A stretch of 59,823 nucleotides of DNA from Fischerella thermalis PCC 7521 (GTDB lineage: Bacteria > Cyanobacteriota > Cyanobacteriia > Cyanobacteriales > Nostocaceae). This document shows positions 9,613 through 19,959 of this stretch, in pieces. Under the pieces are notes generated by a model that was given only the letters and a program-made list of their open reading frames with translations, was not told the origin of the DNA and searched no databases. Within the stretch, counting starts at the first letter, position 1; every line of letters starts with the position of its first letter. The translations under genes were made by a program, and so were the position numbers. Where the stretch lies: the NCBI RefSeq assembly GCF_000317225.1, contig NZ_AJLL01000057.1:1-59823 (forward strand). Reading direction: 5' to 3'.

Positions 9613-10989
9613 TTAATTCACATCAGGTAGATTGGAAAGTGCTACAGGCTTAGATTCTGGTTTAGTATCACGAGCAGTCATACGTTTGTAGACAAGACGA
9701 GAGATTTGGGGAAAGATGTCTACGCTATTGGCGTATGCAGGACTTTGACCAAAAATGGCTAAAATATAGGTTGTTTTATCATCTTCTGTGGAAACCATGG
9801 CCATTTCTGCACGGGAGCGAGAAGTCCAACCAGCCTTAGAATGAAAACTAACGTTATTTTTAGATAAAGACTGACCTAAAAAACCTCTTACAGGATTGAA
9901 AGCATACAAATCCGGATCTTGCCAAGCTTTCGGATTTAAATCCCTTTCTAGCCAGTTGCACATTTTTTGACTAGCTTCTTGAGAAACAGCTGTTTTCAGG
10001 TAACAAATTTCGTACATGAGTCTGGCTGCTTGTCTGCTTGTAATCCGATTCGGATTCCAAACGGGCCTACTCAACATTTGCAACTCACTACCTCTAGGTT
10101 CTGGAAGATTGAGGTAATAAAGTGGAAATGTTTTTTGGCTCACATTAATCCGTTTATAGCCAGCTTCCCGGAAAAATCTATTTACTTGTTCACGTTTATT
10201 TTTCAAACCTTTAAATTTTTCGCTCTTGAGTCTAGGTTGAGAACGTGTAGCAGTAATTTGATCAACAATATAGCTCGCAGCCTCATTATCAGACTCCTGA
10301 ATCATCTTGGCGATATAAGGAGTAAAATCATTTTCATTTTTCCAAATCCCACTCTCAATTTGGGAATATAAAACCGTCATCCAGAATGTTTTCACTACAC
10401 TAGCAGGATATCTGGGTGTGTCTTGCTGATATCCTGCTGTCTGGCCTGTTTTTGCATCTATCAATGTAATTGATAAAGGTTTTTTCGGCAGACCTTCAGC
10501 AGCAGTTAGCTTCACAACTTCATTAACGATTTTTTGCAACTCTTGGCTGTATTTAAAATCTGGAGGTGTTTCAAGATTGTAGGCAACTTCTGTATTTTCT
10601 TTTCCTGGAAGACGAGAAGGAATAGGCATTCCTTTAGCGATCGCCCAATTAGGACGTGGTGGCGGAGTAGTGCGTAATTTTAATTTTTTTTGAGCAGATG
10701 ATGTTGCAGGAACTAGTACAGAGTCTGGTACATTTGTACGTAATTTTAATGTTTTTTGAGTAGATGATTTGGCAGCAAGCAAAATACCGCCTGGTGTGGC
10801 AGCATTCAGTGAATTTAATGGTTGTGCAGCAGATGTTCTTGCAGACTGTGTAGTCACGTACTTAGCCATCAAGGCAGCTGCCAGCACAAATGGAATAGTC
10901 ATTCTTACGGTTGCAGTATTGAATCTGGCAATGAAGCTTTGTGCTGAGATTTGCTGAGATGAAACCTTGGATTGAGGCGATTTCTGCAT
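9613..10989 (-). CDS. Class A beta-lactamase-fold serine hydrolase
   Basis: Predicted 458-aa exported or membrane-anchored protein of the penicillin-recognising superfamily. A hydrophobic segment (TIPFVLAAALMAKYV, about residues 31-45) follows a 30-residue polar start. A linker with two copies of QK[TK]LKLRT leads into the hydrolase domain, with SVVK (catalytic Ser/Lys about 197/200), SDN (about 233) and a KAG box where beta-lactamases have KTG. It may be a peptidoglycan-modifying enzyme or a divergent beta-lactamase. I prefer the ATG at 10989 over an upstream TTG at 11025; neither has a clear ribosome-binding site. The KTG-to-KAG change leaves catalysis plausible but unproven. Confidence 0.8.
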   Translation of the reverse strand: MQKSPQSKVSSQQISAQSFIARFNTATVRMTIPFVLAAALMAKYVTTQSARTSAAQPLNSLNAATPGGILLAAKSSTQKTLKLRTNVPDSVLVPATSSAQKKLKLRTTPPPRPNWAIAKGMPIPSRLPGKENTEVAYNLETPPDFKYSQELQKIVNEVVKLTAAEGLPKKPLSITLIDAKTGQTAGYQQDTPRYPASVVKTFWMTVLYSQIESGIWKNENDFTPYIAKMIQESDNEAASYIVDQITATRSQPRLKSEKFKGLKNKREQVNRFFREAGYKRINVSQKTFPLYYLNLPEPRGSELQMLSRPVWNPNRITSRQAARLMYEICYLKTAVSQEASQKMCNWLERDLNPKAWQDPDLYAFNPVRGFLGQSLSKNNVSFHSKAGWTSRSRAEMAMVSTEDDKTTYILAIFGQSPAYANSVDIFPQISRLVYKRMTARDTKPESKPVALSNLPDVN

Positions 10990-11699
10990 ATTTATTTTTG
11001 GCTTGTGTATGGATATAGTTTGCAACTTCTAGTTACAACAACAAGCGTAATTATATTACCAAAAATATGCAGTATAAAACAATTCAGATTCGATTGTCTG
11101 TAACAGTAAATTGTATGAAATTACAATGTCTGATTCATATTGATTACAAATTTTAATAACGTGCTACCTTACGCAAAAATGAGGTTAAGAGACTAAAATT
11201 GTCACAGCATAAGGAACAGAAGATTTCACGCTTAATTTATTAGAGTAAATCTGATGGATAAATGTTTATCAAAATCTGGTTTGATTAATTGTTGTTAGTG
11301 ACTGCATTCATGATAGTCTTGTATCAAACAGACAAATTTATCTTTTTCAATCTTTGATATTGATTACGTGGTAGCGAAAATAAAGATACTATCTAAAATT
11401 AGCTAAACCAAGGAAAACACACGCTTTTTTGAGTTTGGGTTTTTAATTTTGTGTAGCACTCTTAACACCTATATTTTAATCCCTAGATACAGATACAGCT
11501 ACTACCTGTATTTTAATAATTGTGCCTATATCTCGAGGCAGATATTTAGTTATTTGATATAAAAAATTGCTAAAAAAGCATTTCTTTTTAAAAAACACCG
11601 CTTGGGGTGAAATAAAGCGTTGTAACTGCTATTTTTTGGGGATAACATGGGAAATAGTTCTAATTAGGCTTCTCACACCACATTTGGTGTTAGTTTTTT
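10990..11699. other. Divergent intergenic region
   Basis: This AT-rich 710-bp region lies between the divergently transcribed hydrolase and remA, so it must hold both promoters. No conserved open frame, RNA gene or strong hairpin was recognised. A 60-codon open frame overlapping the remA start is out of frame with it and lacks family features. Confidence 0.5.
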
Positions 11700-11966
11700 A
11701 TGGACATTCAGCTAATCAACATCGGTTTTGGCAATATTGTGTCCGCTAACCGAGTAGTTGCCATTGTCAGTCCAGAATCTGCCCCTATTAAGCGAATCAT
11801 TACGGATGCACGCGATCGAGGTCAACTTATTGATGCAACCTACGGTCGCCGTACCAGGGCTGTAATTATTACCGATTCCAGCCATGTTATCCTCTCGGCG
11901 ATTCAACCGGAAACGGTTGCGAATCGTTTTGTGGTTTCCCGTGAGCATCAGGCGGTAGATAACTAA
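11700..11966 (+). CDS. remA: RemA/DUF370-family regulator
   Basis: Small DNA-binding-type protein of 88 aa. It matches the RemA (DUF370) family over its whole length: a start of [20 protein letters not shown], then PIKRII, the [17 protein letters not shown] segment and [14 protein letters not shown]. In Bacillus, RemA is an activator of biofilm and osmoprotection genes; its role in cyanobacteria is less clear. It lies 208 bp upstream of gmk on the same strand, the conserved bacterial remA-gmk order, which supports the call. Confidence 0.88.
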   Translation: MDIQLINIGFGNIVSANRVVAIVSPESAPIKRIITDARDRGQLIDATYGRRTRAVIITDSSHVILSAIQPETVANRFVVSREHQAVDN

Positions 11967-12092
11967 ATCAGGAGTTGATGAAAATTCTTACTCCTATTTG
12001 CGCCATATCAGCAGTAACATGTGAAATAGACAAATTTTCTGTCACTCATACTACAAAATTCTGTTAGTCACAGAAAATCGGTGGCAAAGGGA

Positions 12093-12139
12093 ATAGGTAA
12101 TATGTAATAGGTGTTCTTACCAATTACCAATTACCAATA
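12093..12139. repeat. Inverted heptamer-repeat hairpin
   Basis: GGTAAT-type units (about 12093-12111) face ACCAATT-type units (about 12119-12139) and can fold into an imperfect hairpin in the remA-gmk gap. Confidence 0.6.
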
Positions 12140-12174
12140 AATAATGTCTATTAATTAATTCACAGGTTGAGCGG

Positions 12175-12774
12175 ATGATGCAAGTTTTATCCATCCAGAG
12201 TGGTGCTACTACCAAAGATTGTCCATCTTCTGGCAAGCTAATTGTCTTAACCGGGCCCAGTGGTGTCGGAAAAGGCACTTTAATGCGATCGCTCCTGGCG
12301 CGTCATCCAGAGCTTTATTATTCGGTATCCGCAACTACTCGTTCTCCTCGTCCAGGAGAAATCGACGGCAAAGATTATTACTTTATTAGCCGTAGTAAAT
12401 TTGAACAATTGGTGGCAGCTGGTGAATTTTTAGAATGGGCAGAATTTGCTGGCAACTATTACGGTACTCCCCGTGAACCAGTCATCAACCAAATTTGTTC
12501 TGGCAAATTGGTTTTACTAGAAATAGAGTTAGAAGGAGCTAGACAAATACGCCGTTCCTTTCCCGAAGCACTGAGTATTTTTATCTTGCCACCTTCATTC
12601 AGCGAGTTAGAAAAACGGATACGTACTCGCGGACAAGACTCCGAAGAAGCGATCGCTCGTCGTCTACGCCGCGCCCAAGATGAGATCAATGCTGCTGATG
12701 AATTTGATATTCAAATCGTTAATGACGATTTTGAAACAACCCTCAAATCTATAGAAGCAACTTTGTTTGGATAG
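12175..12774 (+). CDS. gmk: Guanylate kinase
   Basis: Guanylate kinase, 199 aa, phosphorylates GMP to GDP with ATP. The P-loop [10 protein letters not shown] is at about residues 27-36, followed by the GMP-binding STRSPRPGE-type segment (here [15 protein letters not shown]) and the lid region [17 protein letters not shown]. The first 20 residues are a nonconserved extension. Tandem ATG codons at 12175 and 12178 are both possible starts. A HIP1 octamer lies in the gene. It follows remA on the same strand. Confidence 0.95.
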   Translation: MMQVLSIQSGATTKDCPSSGKLIVLTGPSGVGKGTLMRSLLARHPELYYSVSATTRSPRPGEIDGKDYYFISRSKFEQLVAAGEFLEWAEFAGNYYGTPREPVINQICSGKLVLLEIELEGARQIRRSFPEALSIFILPPSFSELEKRIRTRGQDSEEAIARRLRRAQDEINAADEFDIQIVNDDFETTLKSIEATLFG

Positions 12775-12870
12775 TTCAGCACCCTTAAAAAACCCCTATT
12801 ATTTGCCCAAAAAGCGACAAAGGGCACAAAGCAAGACTTACTAAGCCTTTTCTTTGTGTCCTTTGTATTT

Positions 12871-12964
12871 TGTTAGTAGTTAATAGTTAGTAGATAGTAG
12901 TTAGTAGGTAATAGGTAATTGGTAATTGTTATTAGCCATCAACCACTAACCACTAACCATTAAC
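12871..12964. repeat. Tandem TTAGTAG/GGTAATT and ACCACTA repeats
   Basis: A run of TTAGTAG, GGTAATT and CCACTAA heptamer-like units occupies the convergent gap between gmk and psaL. The opposite orientation of the two halves allows a long weak stem that could act as a bidirectional terminator. Confidence 0.65.
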
Positions 12965-12975
12965 AAACACGCATA

Positions 12976-13494
12976 TTAACCAAAGAAACCTTGAATCAAT
13001 CCGAAATTGGCAGTTAAGAAGTAAGCTGTAACAGCACCACCAATACCGCCAATTAAGAAAGCACTGCCGAAGTTACTCCAACCTTCTTTAGTGTGGAAAG
13101 CATCAGAAGGATGAGGTGCAGTCACGCTAGCAACTGGTTCGGGAGGATTGCTATTAGCATACAAAGATAGGGCTATTGTCAAAATCACGAGTAAGCCAAT
13201 AGTTGATAACAAACCAGCTAAGTCAGCATTCACAGTATTCCGCAGGGGACCCAATTTGGCAAAGGGACCAAAAATCCAGTAACCATGAGCCATGCCAACT
13301 TCCAGTCCTCTTCTAAAAGGAGTTATACCTGGACGATAGGCAGGCAAGTTGTTAATGAACCACTTGGTTAAGGCAGAAGAATTAATAGGTGTTTCTAAGT
13401 TGCCAATTTGCGGATCACGTGTTGCTGGAAAAACTACTTCCCGATTTCTAGGATCGCTAGGAAGATTTTTTGATGCATCTACTGCTTGCGCCAT
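12976..13494 (-). CDS. psaL: Photosystem I subunit XI
   Basis: PsaL, 172 aa, is the PSI membrane subunit needed for trimer or tetramer formation. The sequence shows the conserved N-terminal stromal part (YRPGITPFRRGLEVGMAHGY), then three hydrophobic segments at about residues 72-90, 94-112 and 142-168. It is transcribed on the same strand as psaF-psaJ but separated from psaJ by 435 bp, so it probably has its own promoter. The leader has GAGAGG about 10 nt before the ATG. No psaI gene was found next to it, unlike in many cyanobacteria. Confidence 0.97.
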   Translation of the reverse strand: MAQAVDASKNLPSDPRNREVVFPATRDPQIGNLETPINSSALTKWFINNLPAYRPGITPFRRGLEVGMAHGYWIFGPFAKLGPLRNTVNADLAGLLSTIGLLVILTIALSLYANSNPPEPVASVTAPHPSDAFHTKEGWSNFGSAFLIGGIGGAVTAYFLTANFGLIQGFFG

Positions 13495-13929
13495 ATTTTA
13501 ATTTCGCCTCTCAACAGTAAGGTGGCAATATTTTATATTAATAATAATTGTCTTTTAATGACATTTTTGAAAACTAAAGTTTAGAAAAATTAATTTACTT
13601 TCCTACTACCTAAAAATACCTGATTATTTAGCTTTGAGCTTGTTGAAGATTTATATTTATCAACCATAAAGGGCACAAAGAAGTTAACGGGTATTTTTAA
13701 TTTTTGATAACACAAAGAATCATGTTGTTATCAACATTTAAAGGTTAAAATACTCTTTTTATAATATTTAGCAGCGAGTAGTTACTATTTATTTATTATT
13801 TACTCAAGCTAACTACTGTACGGGCGAAGCATCTGTACAATAAAATTTTCGCTTTAGCGAGAAATATAAATAATACAAATGCTTCGCTCCTACTAACCAA
13901 ACCCTTCAAAAACTAAAACCCGTTATTTC
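13495..13929. other. psaJ-psaL intergenic region
   Basis: A 435-bp AT-rich stretch that should contain the psaL promoter. I searched both strands for psaI and other tiny photosystem genes and saw none. A weak inverted pair of GCGAAGC and GCTTCGC lies at about 13823-13888 and is probably a dispersed repeat. Confidence 0.5.
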
Positions 13930-14067
13930 TTACGGCAACGGGTGGAAAAGTAGATCGGGGAAAAAGCGGTTAAATTCAATCAAAATGCCTGCTGTAATGA
14001 ACAGCCATATTGTAGTGATTACAGGTGCTGTACTAAGAAACTTAAAGAAAGGGCTTTGATTATCCAT
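13930..14067 (-). CDS. psaJ: Photosystem I subunit IX
   Basis: A small gene found by direct translation of the minus strand: 45 aa beginning [20 protein letters not shown] and ending [10 protein letters not shown]. One membrane span covers about residues 14-31. PsaJ binds chlorophyll and stabilises PsaF in PSI. It starts 37 bp after the psaF stop codon, the standard psaFJ operon. The leader contains GGAG about 11 nt before the ATG. Confidence 0.97.
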   Translation of the reverse strand: MDNQSPFFKFLSTAPVITTIWLFITAGILIEFNRFFPDLLFHPLP

Positions 14068-14104
14068 GAATTAATCTCCGAAGTAGTCAATGAATCAAGC
14101 AATA

Positions 14105-14602
14105 CTAGCGTGGTGAAATGGGAATTTCTTCATCCTTGGCTGTTAATTCACCAGAAAGCAATTCTTTGATTGCTGCTGCTGGCCAAGCAAAGCCGGATAG
14201 CATGATTGGCAATGCCAAGGGAACATCGATTTGAATTTCCTTCTGTTCTACGTCGCCTCCTTGCTTTTTGATTGTTTGCAGGTAAGCACGACCAACCCAG
14301 CCAATCCAACCAGCAATATACAAAAAGAGGATGCTGGGAATTAAAAAGTCACCAGCGCGGTCTAAACGACCATCCACAATTAAGTGAGGTAAACCCTCAG
14401 GACCACAATACGCCTGAGAATAACGCTCAAATCGCTTTTGCCCAGACTGGGGGTCAGCGGTGGTGTTGCGAGCAACTTGTGCACGCTGAGCAAAGGCAGA
14501 AGATTCACTACAAGGTACAAGGTCAGCTCCCAGCGCATTAGCGGCAGGAGCAAAGTTAAACCAAAGACAAATCGCTAAAATCAAAGCAAACAAGCGTCGC
14601 AT
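14105..14602 (-). CDS. psaF: Photosystem I subunit III
   Basis: PsaF, 165 aa, is the lumen-exposed PSI subunit at the plastocyanin/cytochrome c6 side. A signal peptide ([20 protein letters not shown], cleavage after ANA) precedes the mature start [11 protein letters not shown]. The paired cysteines (C in LVPCSES and AYCGPEG) and the membrane span [19 protein letters not shown] are present. I chose the ATG at 14602 because an AAAGGAAA Shine-Dalgarno lies 8-10 nt upstream; the open frame extends further but only as leader. psaJ follows 37 bp downstream. Confidence 0.97.
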   Translation of the reverse strand: MRRLFALILAICLWFNFAPAANALGADLVPCSESSAFAQRAQVARNTTADPQSGQKRFERYSQAYCGPEGLPHLIVDGRLDRAGDFLIPSILFLYIAGWIGWVGRAYLQTIKKQGGDVEQKEIQIDVPLALPIMLSGFAWPAAAIKELLSGELTAKDEEIPISPR

Positions 14603-14639
14603 GGAATTGTTTCCTTTCATTACGAAACAAAATCTTAAT

Positions 14640-14667
14640 ATTGTACAAAACGAAGCGGCTTGTACAA
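14640..14667 (-). promoter_or_regulatory. Predicted psaFJ promoter
   Basis: On the minus strand TTGTAC (14667-14662) and TACAAT (14645-14640) are separated by 16 bp, a good sigma-70-type pair. They place transcription start about 30 nt before the psaF ATG. Both boxes lie in an imperfect direct repeat of TTGTACAA, which could also be an operator. Confidence 0.5.
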
Positions 14668-15089
14668 TTTTGATTTGCACAACTATTACGTCAGTATAGT
14701 TTCATAGAATAAAGGTGAATACTAAAATTACCTTTATTTTATGTTTTTGGGAATCACACCCAATGGCTGAACTAAAACAACCTTTGTCGAAAAAGGATGT
14801 GATCAATTTTCGACTAATTTATGTAGAAGCATGTTCACTTTTGATGACCAGCAGAAATTTAATATTTCTTATCTGGTCTTTTGTGAAATTGTGGAGTTTA
14901 AATCCACAATCAAAGTAGGATAAACAAAACTTTTGACAGATATTAATCTGACAAAATTTCTGATTTTTCCTGTTATTTTAGTGGGTTTTGAGTCTATGGC
15001 AATCATACTCTTGCCTGTGAACCGAGTAAAGTTGAAGTAAATAAAAGTTAAAGTTTCTCAAACTAGTCTTTATTAAGCATAACCCAGTA
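14668..15089. other. Divergent psaF/tsaD intergenic region
   Basis: Together with the psaF leader this is about 490 bp. A plus-strand frame from an ATG at 14763 to 14918 (51 codons, MAELKQPLSKKDVINFRLIY and on) has only a distant GGGA and no family I recognise. It could be a small gene but I do not call it. The rest is AT-rich and should hold the tsaD promoter. Confidence 0.4.
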
Positions 15090-16133
15090 ATGGCAAGCGT
15101 TTTAGCGATAGAAACCAGCTGTGATGAAACTGCTGTAGCAATTGTTAACAATCGTCAAGTAATAAGTAATATTGTTACGTCGCAAATTCCTGTCCACAGT
15201 CAATATGGCGGCGTAGTGCCAGAAGTGGCGTCTAGACAGCACTTAGAAGTCATTAATATAGCGATCGCCCAAGCTTTGGAACAAGCCCGGCTAGATTGGC
15301 AAGGGATAGATGGTATCGCCGCCACCTGCGCGCCTGGGCTGGTGGGAGCGTTACTAGTTGGGTTAACTGCTGCCAAAACCCTGGCAATGGTACACAACAA
15401 ACCATTTTTGGGTGTTCATCACCTAGAAGGTCACATTTACGCTAATTACCTCAGCGAACCCAGCCTCAAGCCTCCTTTTTTAAGCTTACTAGTTTCCGGT
15501 GGACATACAAGCTTGATCTACGTCAAAGATTGTGGTGTATACGAAACTCTGGGCGAAACTCGTGATGATGCTGCTGGCGAAGCCTTTGATAAAGTCGCCC
15601 GTCTTTTGAAGTTAGGATATCCTGGGGGGCCAATCATAGATAAGTTAGCACAACAAGGAAATTCCCAAGCCTTTAGCCTGCCAGAAGGGAAAGTTTCTTT
15701 ACCGAATGGTGGCTATCATCCCTACGATGCGAGTTTTAGTGGCTTAAAAACAGCTGTGCTACGTCTGGTGCAGCAATTTGAGAAACAAGAGCAACCAGTA
15801 CCAATAAAAGATATTGCAGCAAGTTTCCAAGATACCGTGGCGCGATCGCTCACAAAAAGAGCAATAGCTTGTGCGATCGACTATGGTCTACATACAATTG
15901 CTGTGGGTGGTGGTGTTGCAGCTAACAGTGGATTGAGAAAGCACTTACAATCCGCAGCCACAGAATATAATCTCAGGGTTTTGTTTCCTCCTCTTAAATA
16001 TTGCACTGACAACGCCGCGATGATTGCTTGCGCCGCCTCTGACCATTTAAGCCGGGGTCATACCTCACCTTTAACTCTCGGCGTTCACTCTCGCCTCGGA
16101 TTGACACAGGTGATGGAGTTGTATGAGGGATAG
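15090..16133 (+). CDS. tsaD: tRNA t6A37 threonylcarbamoyltransferase TsaD
   Basis: TsaD (Gcp/Kae1), 347 aa, transfers threonylcarbamoyl from TC-AMP to A37 of ANN-decoding tRNAs. Motifs: [12 protein letters not shown] at the start, the metal-binding [10 protein letters not shown] (about residues 111-120), [21 protein letters not shown], and the C-terminal CTDNAAMIA. Length is normal. A TsaC/Sua5-family protein, the partner that makes TC-AMP, lies 6 kb away at 22157-22744. Confidence 0.96.
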   Translation: MASVLAIETSCDETAVAIVNNRQVISNIVTSQIPVHSQYGGVVPEVASRQHLEVINIAIAQALEQARLDWQGIDGIAATCAPGLVGALLVGLTAAKTLAMVHNKPFLGVHHLEGHIYANYLSEPSLKPPFLSLLVSGGHTSLIYVKDCGVYETLGETRDDAAGEAFDKVARLLKLGYPGGPIIDKLAQQGNSQAFSLPEGKVSLPNGGYHPYDASFSGLKTAVLRLVQQFEKQEQPVPIKDIAASFQDTVARSLTKRAIACAIDYGLHTIAVGGGVAANSGLRKHLQSAATEYNLRVLFPPLKYCTDNAAMIACAASDHLSRGHTSPLTLGVHSRLGLTQVMELYEG

Positions 16134-16196
16134 GGTATTAAGGATCGGGCATTGGTGTTTATTTTCTGCCGTGTCTTCCTTGTTTTCCTTATCCTC

Positions 16197-17129
16197 CTAA
16201 TCTCCAACCTTTATTTCTGAGTGTTTAAAAACAATTGAGCGGATATGGTCAGCAACCGCGTCTGGTTTCTCTAACATAGCTAGATGACCACAGCCAGGAA
16301 TTTCGATCACATTGTTACCACTGTATTGGAACAACGGATGAAAACTTGCTAAATGACGGACATACTTAGGTTCCATGACCTTATCTTGAGCGCCTGCAAT
16401 GAAATAGATTGGCTGTTTCAGTTGGGCGACTAACTGTGGTAAACGGTTGATTTCATCCTCAGTTGTGGAATCTAGCAGTGTTCCTAAAGCTGCTTCTGGG
16501 TCTGCGTTGATGAAATCAACGATCCGCTGGCGCGCCCAGTAGCGTTCTAGGGGACGCACCACACTCGCTCTACTAAATAGCAAATCAATTAAAGGTACTT
16601 GACTAAGCCATCGCGGACGAATTTGTAAAAACCGTTGACCTGCAAGGCGAAATTGCTCAAAGGCTTCTTTGAGATAAATACCGCCACCAGAGTTAATACA
16701 GATGACTCCCCGAATGCGCTCAGGCTTCTGAGCAGTTCCCCAGAGAGCGATCGTACCTCCCAAGGAATGACCAACAAGCCAGGCACTGGTAATATTTAGC
16801 TGTTCCAACAGAGCAGTTAAATCCTGTGCATAGGCAGCTGGTGTGTAAAGAGACTCAAAAGGATTGGCAAAGTCACTGCGCTGGATAGAACTCAGTTCAA
16901 AAGAAACTCCCTGATGAATAAAATCAGTATATTTATTGGGCTGGGATTGGCCAAAACCCCTTAAATCATAAGACAGACACTGAAAATCACCGGACAAGCG
17001 AGAAATTACAGGTTGCCAGTAGCCACGACTATTGAGCCAACCGTGAACGAATACCAAAGTATGGGGATAGGACGTGGGAGCTGTTAGTTCGTATGCGTGT
17101 GGAACGCCCAAGATTTCGATGGTAGCCAT
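16197..17129 (-). CDS. Alpha/beta-hydrolase
   Basis: Alpha/beta-hydrolase-fold protein, 310 aa, with the oxyanion motif VFVHGWLNSRGYW, the nucleophile elbow GHSLGG (Ser about 131) and the catalytic His in PGCGHLAMLEKPDAV near the end. The acid is probably Asp in AGAQDKVMEP. The substrate is unknown; esterase, lipase-like and C-C hydrolase activities are all possible. I took the ATG at 17129 because the preceding 27 in-frame codons are unlike the family. It lies about 90 bp downstream of the ACT-domain gene on the same strand and may be cotranscribed with it. It is convergent with tsaD. Confidence 0.82.
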   Translation of the reverse strand: MATIEILGVPHAYELTAPTSYPHTLVFVHGWLNSRGYWQPVISRLSGDFQCLSYDLRGFGQSQPNKYTDFIHQGVSFELSSIQRSDFANPFESLYTPAAYAQDLTALLEQLNITSAWLVGHSLGGTIALWGTAQKPERIRGVICINSGGGIYLKEAFEQFRLAGQRFLQIRPRWLSQVPLIDLLFSRASVVRPLERYWARQRIVDFINADPEAALGTLLDSTTEDEINRLPQLVAQLKQPIYFIAGAQDKVMEPKYVRHLASFHPLFQYSGNNVIEIPGCGHLAMLEKPDAVADHIRSIVFKHSEIKVGD

Positions 17130-17218
17130 ATTTCTATCGTACTCCGAACAGTGGGTACGACAGCACAAGAATAAAGGACGAAAGATTGAACTTAACACTT
17201 CACACTTCATCCTTCATT

Positions 17219-17938
17219 TCATTTGCCCAACAACCTCTGTCGCATCCCTTCAGCAATTTTGTGACCTAAGTATTCTGGAATTAGACTTTCATTTGGCCCT
17301 AGCAAATAGAGAATCAAGCGTGTACGTCCACGCCATACTAACAAGTTGGCATTGACTACCAAAAGGTCTTCCTGCCAAATGGCATACATTACTTTATAAA
17401 ATAATCCCGGTTGGTTGTCAGCCTCTATGACTAAAGCAGGAAGATGAAAAACTGGATCGACGTAAAATTCAGTTTGTACCTGCTCTAAACCAGCATCAAG
17501 ATTGAATTCTACTGCCAGCATTTCTTCTACTTCAAACCGCCCTGCTAAAGCTTCTCGAACCGCGCGACAGACATTTTCGGAAGTTTTCTCGCTCAAGGCT
17601 TTACTACCACGGGAAACTAGTAGTTTGATAAATACCAGCATTGGTGGTCGAATCTGACCGTATAAACTTAAACCGTGAATTGTTAGCCCATAAGCTGCAA
17701 GTACACCAAATATATCGCTGAGCAAAAACGATTGGTTACGGTAAGCAAAATGCAAAGCACTTTTGCTACCTTCCGGCTTCAGTTCAATAACTGCGCGCCT
17801 GCTTTTATAGAGGCGGTAGGCCAAGCGTAAATTTTGCAGTTGAATTTCACTGCTGACAAATTGCTCATAAAACTCAGGAAATGCGCGATTAAAGCGTTTT
17901 AGGAGTTCCAGTGTTGAAGATTTTAAACCAGAAGCCAT
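17219..17938 (-). CDS. ACT-domain protein
   Basis: Protein of 239 aa with two regions resembling the tandem ACT domains at the C-terminus of GlnD-type uridylyltransferases: QSFLLSDIFGVLAAYGLTIH (about residues 69-88) and IEADNQPGLFYKVMYAIW (about 171-188). No nucleotidyltransferase or HD domain is attached. It may sense an amino acid or bind a partner enzyme, but the ligand is not predictable. The downstream hydrolase gene follows on the same strand. Confidence 0.72.
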   Translation of the reverse strand: MASGLKSSTLELLKRFNRAFPEFYEQFVSSEIQLQNLRLAYRLYKSRRAVIELKPEGSKSALHFAYRNQSFLLSDIFGVLAAYGLTIHGLSLYGQIRPPMLVFIKLLVSRGSKALSEKTSENVCRAVREALAGRFEVEEMLAVEFNLDAGLEQVQTEFYVDPVFHLPALVIEADNQPGLFYKVMYAIWQEDLLVVNANLLVWRGRTRLILYLLGPNESLIPEYLGHKIAEGMRQRLLGK

Positions 17939-18198
17939 TGTTGGAGGTAAGCCTTGCTTGCTGTGATCAAATCTAAAGCTTTCGTACGTTTTGTGTGCTA
18001 TTTAGTTTTAAGTTGCCGTCCTTTTGGTTAATTTTTCCTAGCCTTACTACAAAATGCTAAAGTTGAAAATGATTGATGTGAAGTAAACGATTACTGAGAA
18101 CTGTCATTGGAACTCTCGACTATGCCAAAAACAACGGATGTGAGAGATACTTAGACATAACTGACTCAGATAAGCGTTAATAAACACTCTTTCATTAG

Positions 18199-18780
<582 letters not shown>

Positions 18781-19014
18781 GCAGCAAATGTATTTAATTA
18801 GCCCAATTAATGAACATATATTTTTGCTAGAAGATACCGTAATAGCAGTATAGGTATAAATACAGTTAAATTCCTAACCTAGCTGCTTTGCTCCTTGCTT
18901 GGCGCTATACCCCTATTTCTTGACATATAAACGACTTCCTTGTAGATTTATCCTTGTTTGCGTATAGTCATAAGATGTAGAATAAAAGAGTCTACGCTTT
19001 TATGTATTTATATT

Positions 19015-19044
19015 TTGTGTAAACGTTCCCAACTGTGATAAGAT
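19015..19044 (+). promoter_or_regulatory. Predicted tRNA-Pro promoter
   Basis: TTGTGT (19015-19020) and TAAGAT (19039-19044) are spaced 18 bp and would start transcription a few bases before the tRNA. Confidence 0.45.
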
Positions 19045-19055
19045 ATTGGAATTAA

Positions 19056-19129
19056 CGGGATGTAGCGCAGCTTGGTAGCGCGCCTGCTTTGGGAGCAGGA
19101 TGCCGCAGGTTCAAATCCTGTCATCCCGA
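19056..19129 (+). tRNA. tRNA-Pro(TGG)
   Basis: A 74-nt cloverleaf. The acceptor stem CGGGATG pairs fully with CATCCCG. The anticodon arm CCTGC-TTTGGGA-GCAGG gives anticodon TGG for proline. The D arm (GCGCAGCTTGGTAGCGC) and T arm (GCAGGTTCAAATCCTGT) are canonical. CCA is not encoded. Confidence 0.96.
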
Positions 19130-19152
19130 CTTCAAAAATTTAGTTATGTAAT

Positions 19153-19186
19153 CCTAGATCATTGAATTGGTCTAGGGTTTTTTATT
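19153..19186 (+). terminator. tRNA-Pro terminator
   Basis: CCTAGATCA (19153-19161) pairs with TGGTCTAGG (19168-19176) with one G-T wobble and a 6-nt loop. GTTTTTTATT follows. It sits 24 nt after the tRNA. Confidence 0.85.
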
Positions 19187-19959
19187 CTGGAAAAAGTCGG
19201 GGGTCTGGACTGTCTTCACAACTCCTACACGATTGCTAGAAACAGTAATCTAACAAGAATGTAACTGCTCACTAATATGCGTAAGAAATGGAAGAGATTT
19301 TTTCTAATCAAGAGAAATATACGCAAGTCTATAGTAATTATTGATTCAGATAGATAGTTCTATCAAGTAGATAGTGTCGCAATTCACAATCTATCTGTGA
19401 TTTATCACTTATAGATTCAGTTGGTTAAATAATTATTGTTTTATATTTAGACCAAGTTATATGCAGCTTTTCATTTTCTCATAAATAAATAAAAATTGAC
19501 TATATTTTAATCTTAGATATTTTCATAAAAGTTTTGGTAATTATATTTGCACTTTAATTACCGATTATTGCGGAAAAATAAAACTTTGTAATTTTGCTGC
19601 CAGCTTAGTTTTGAGGTATAAAAGACAAATTCAATTTATAGGAGGATATGTGTAGATTAAGGCAATCATGTCATGGAGGAGATGGAACGAATGACTGGCA
19701 TATGGCGTCAACTATGGCATAGTAAAGGCAATAAAATGGCATTTGTCGCCTTCACAAGCGGGAGAGTTTTCACCGTCTGAAAGCAACATATAGCAGGCAT
19801 CTATCTACGTTACTTTGCTGTCAATCTCTATGGGAAATTGACGAACAAACCACTGCACAATCCACTAGTAGAACAGGTACCATAACAGAAACTAGTTGGT
19901 TCTGTGCGACTATAACAATTTGTTTGACTTGATAAAAAATATTGATGCTAGGAGAAGTC
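19187..19959. other. Long noncoding region before the Tic22 gene
   Basis: About 770 bp without a supported gene. A GGAGG at about 19641-19645 precedes very short open frames (24-35 codons, about 19648-19780) that match nothing I know. AAAAAGTCGGGGGTCT at about 19191-19206 is half of the palindromic repeat seen complete at 54412-54444. Several TAGATAG units occur around 19350-19400. The promoter of the downstream gene must lie here. Confidence 0.45.

Noticed and set aside
13495-13929. Possible psaI between psaJ and psaL
   Set aside because: All frames on both strands were read for a 38-40 aa single-span protein; none fits.
14715-14918. Small open frame between psaF and tsaD
   Set aside because: Weak ribosome-binding signal and no recognised family; it overlaps the expected divergent promoter region. 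Kept only as a comment.
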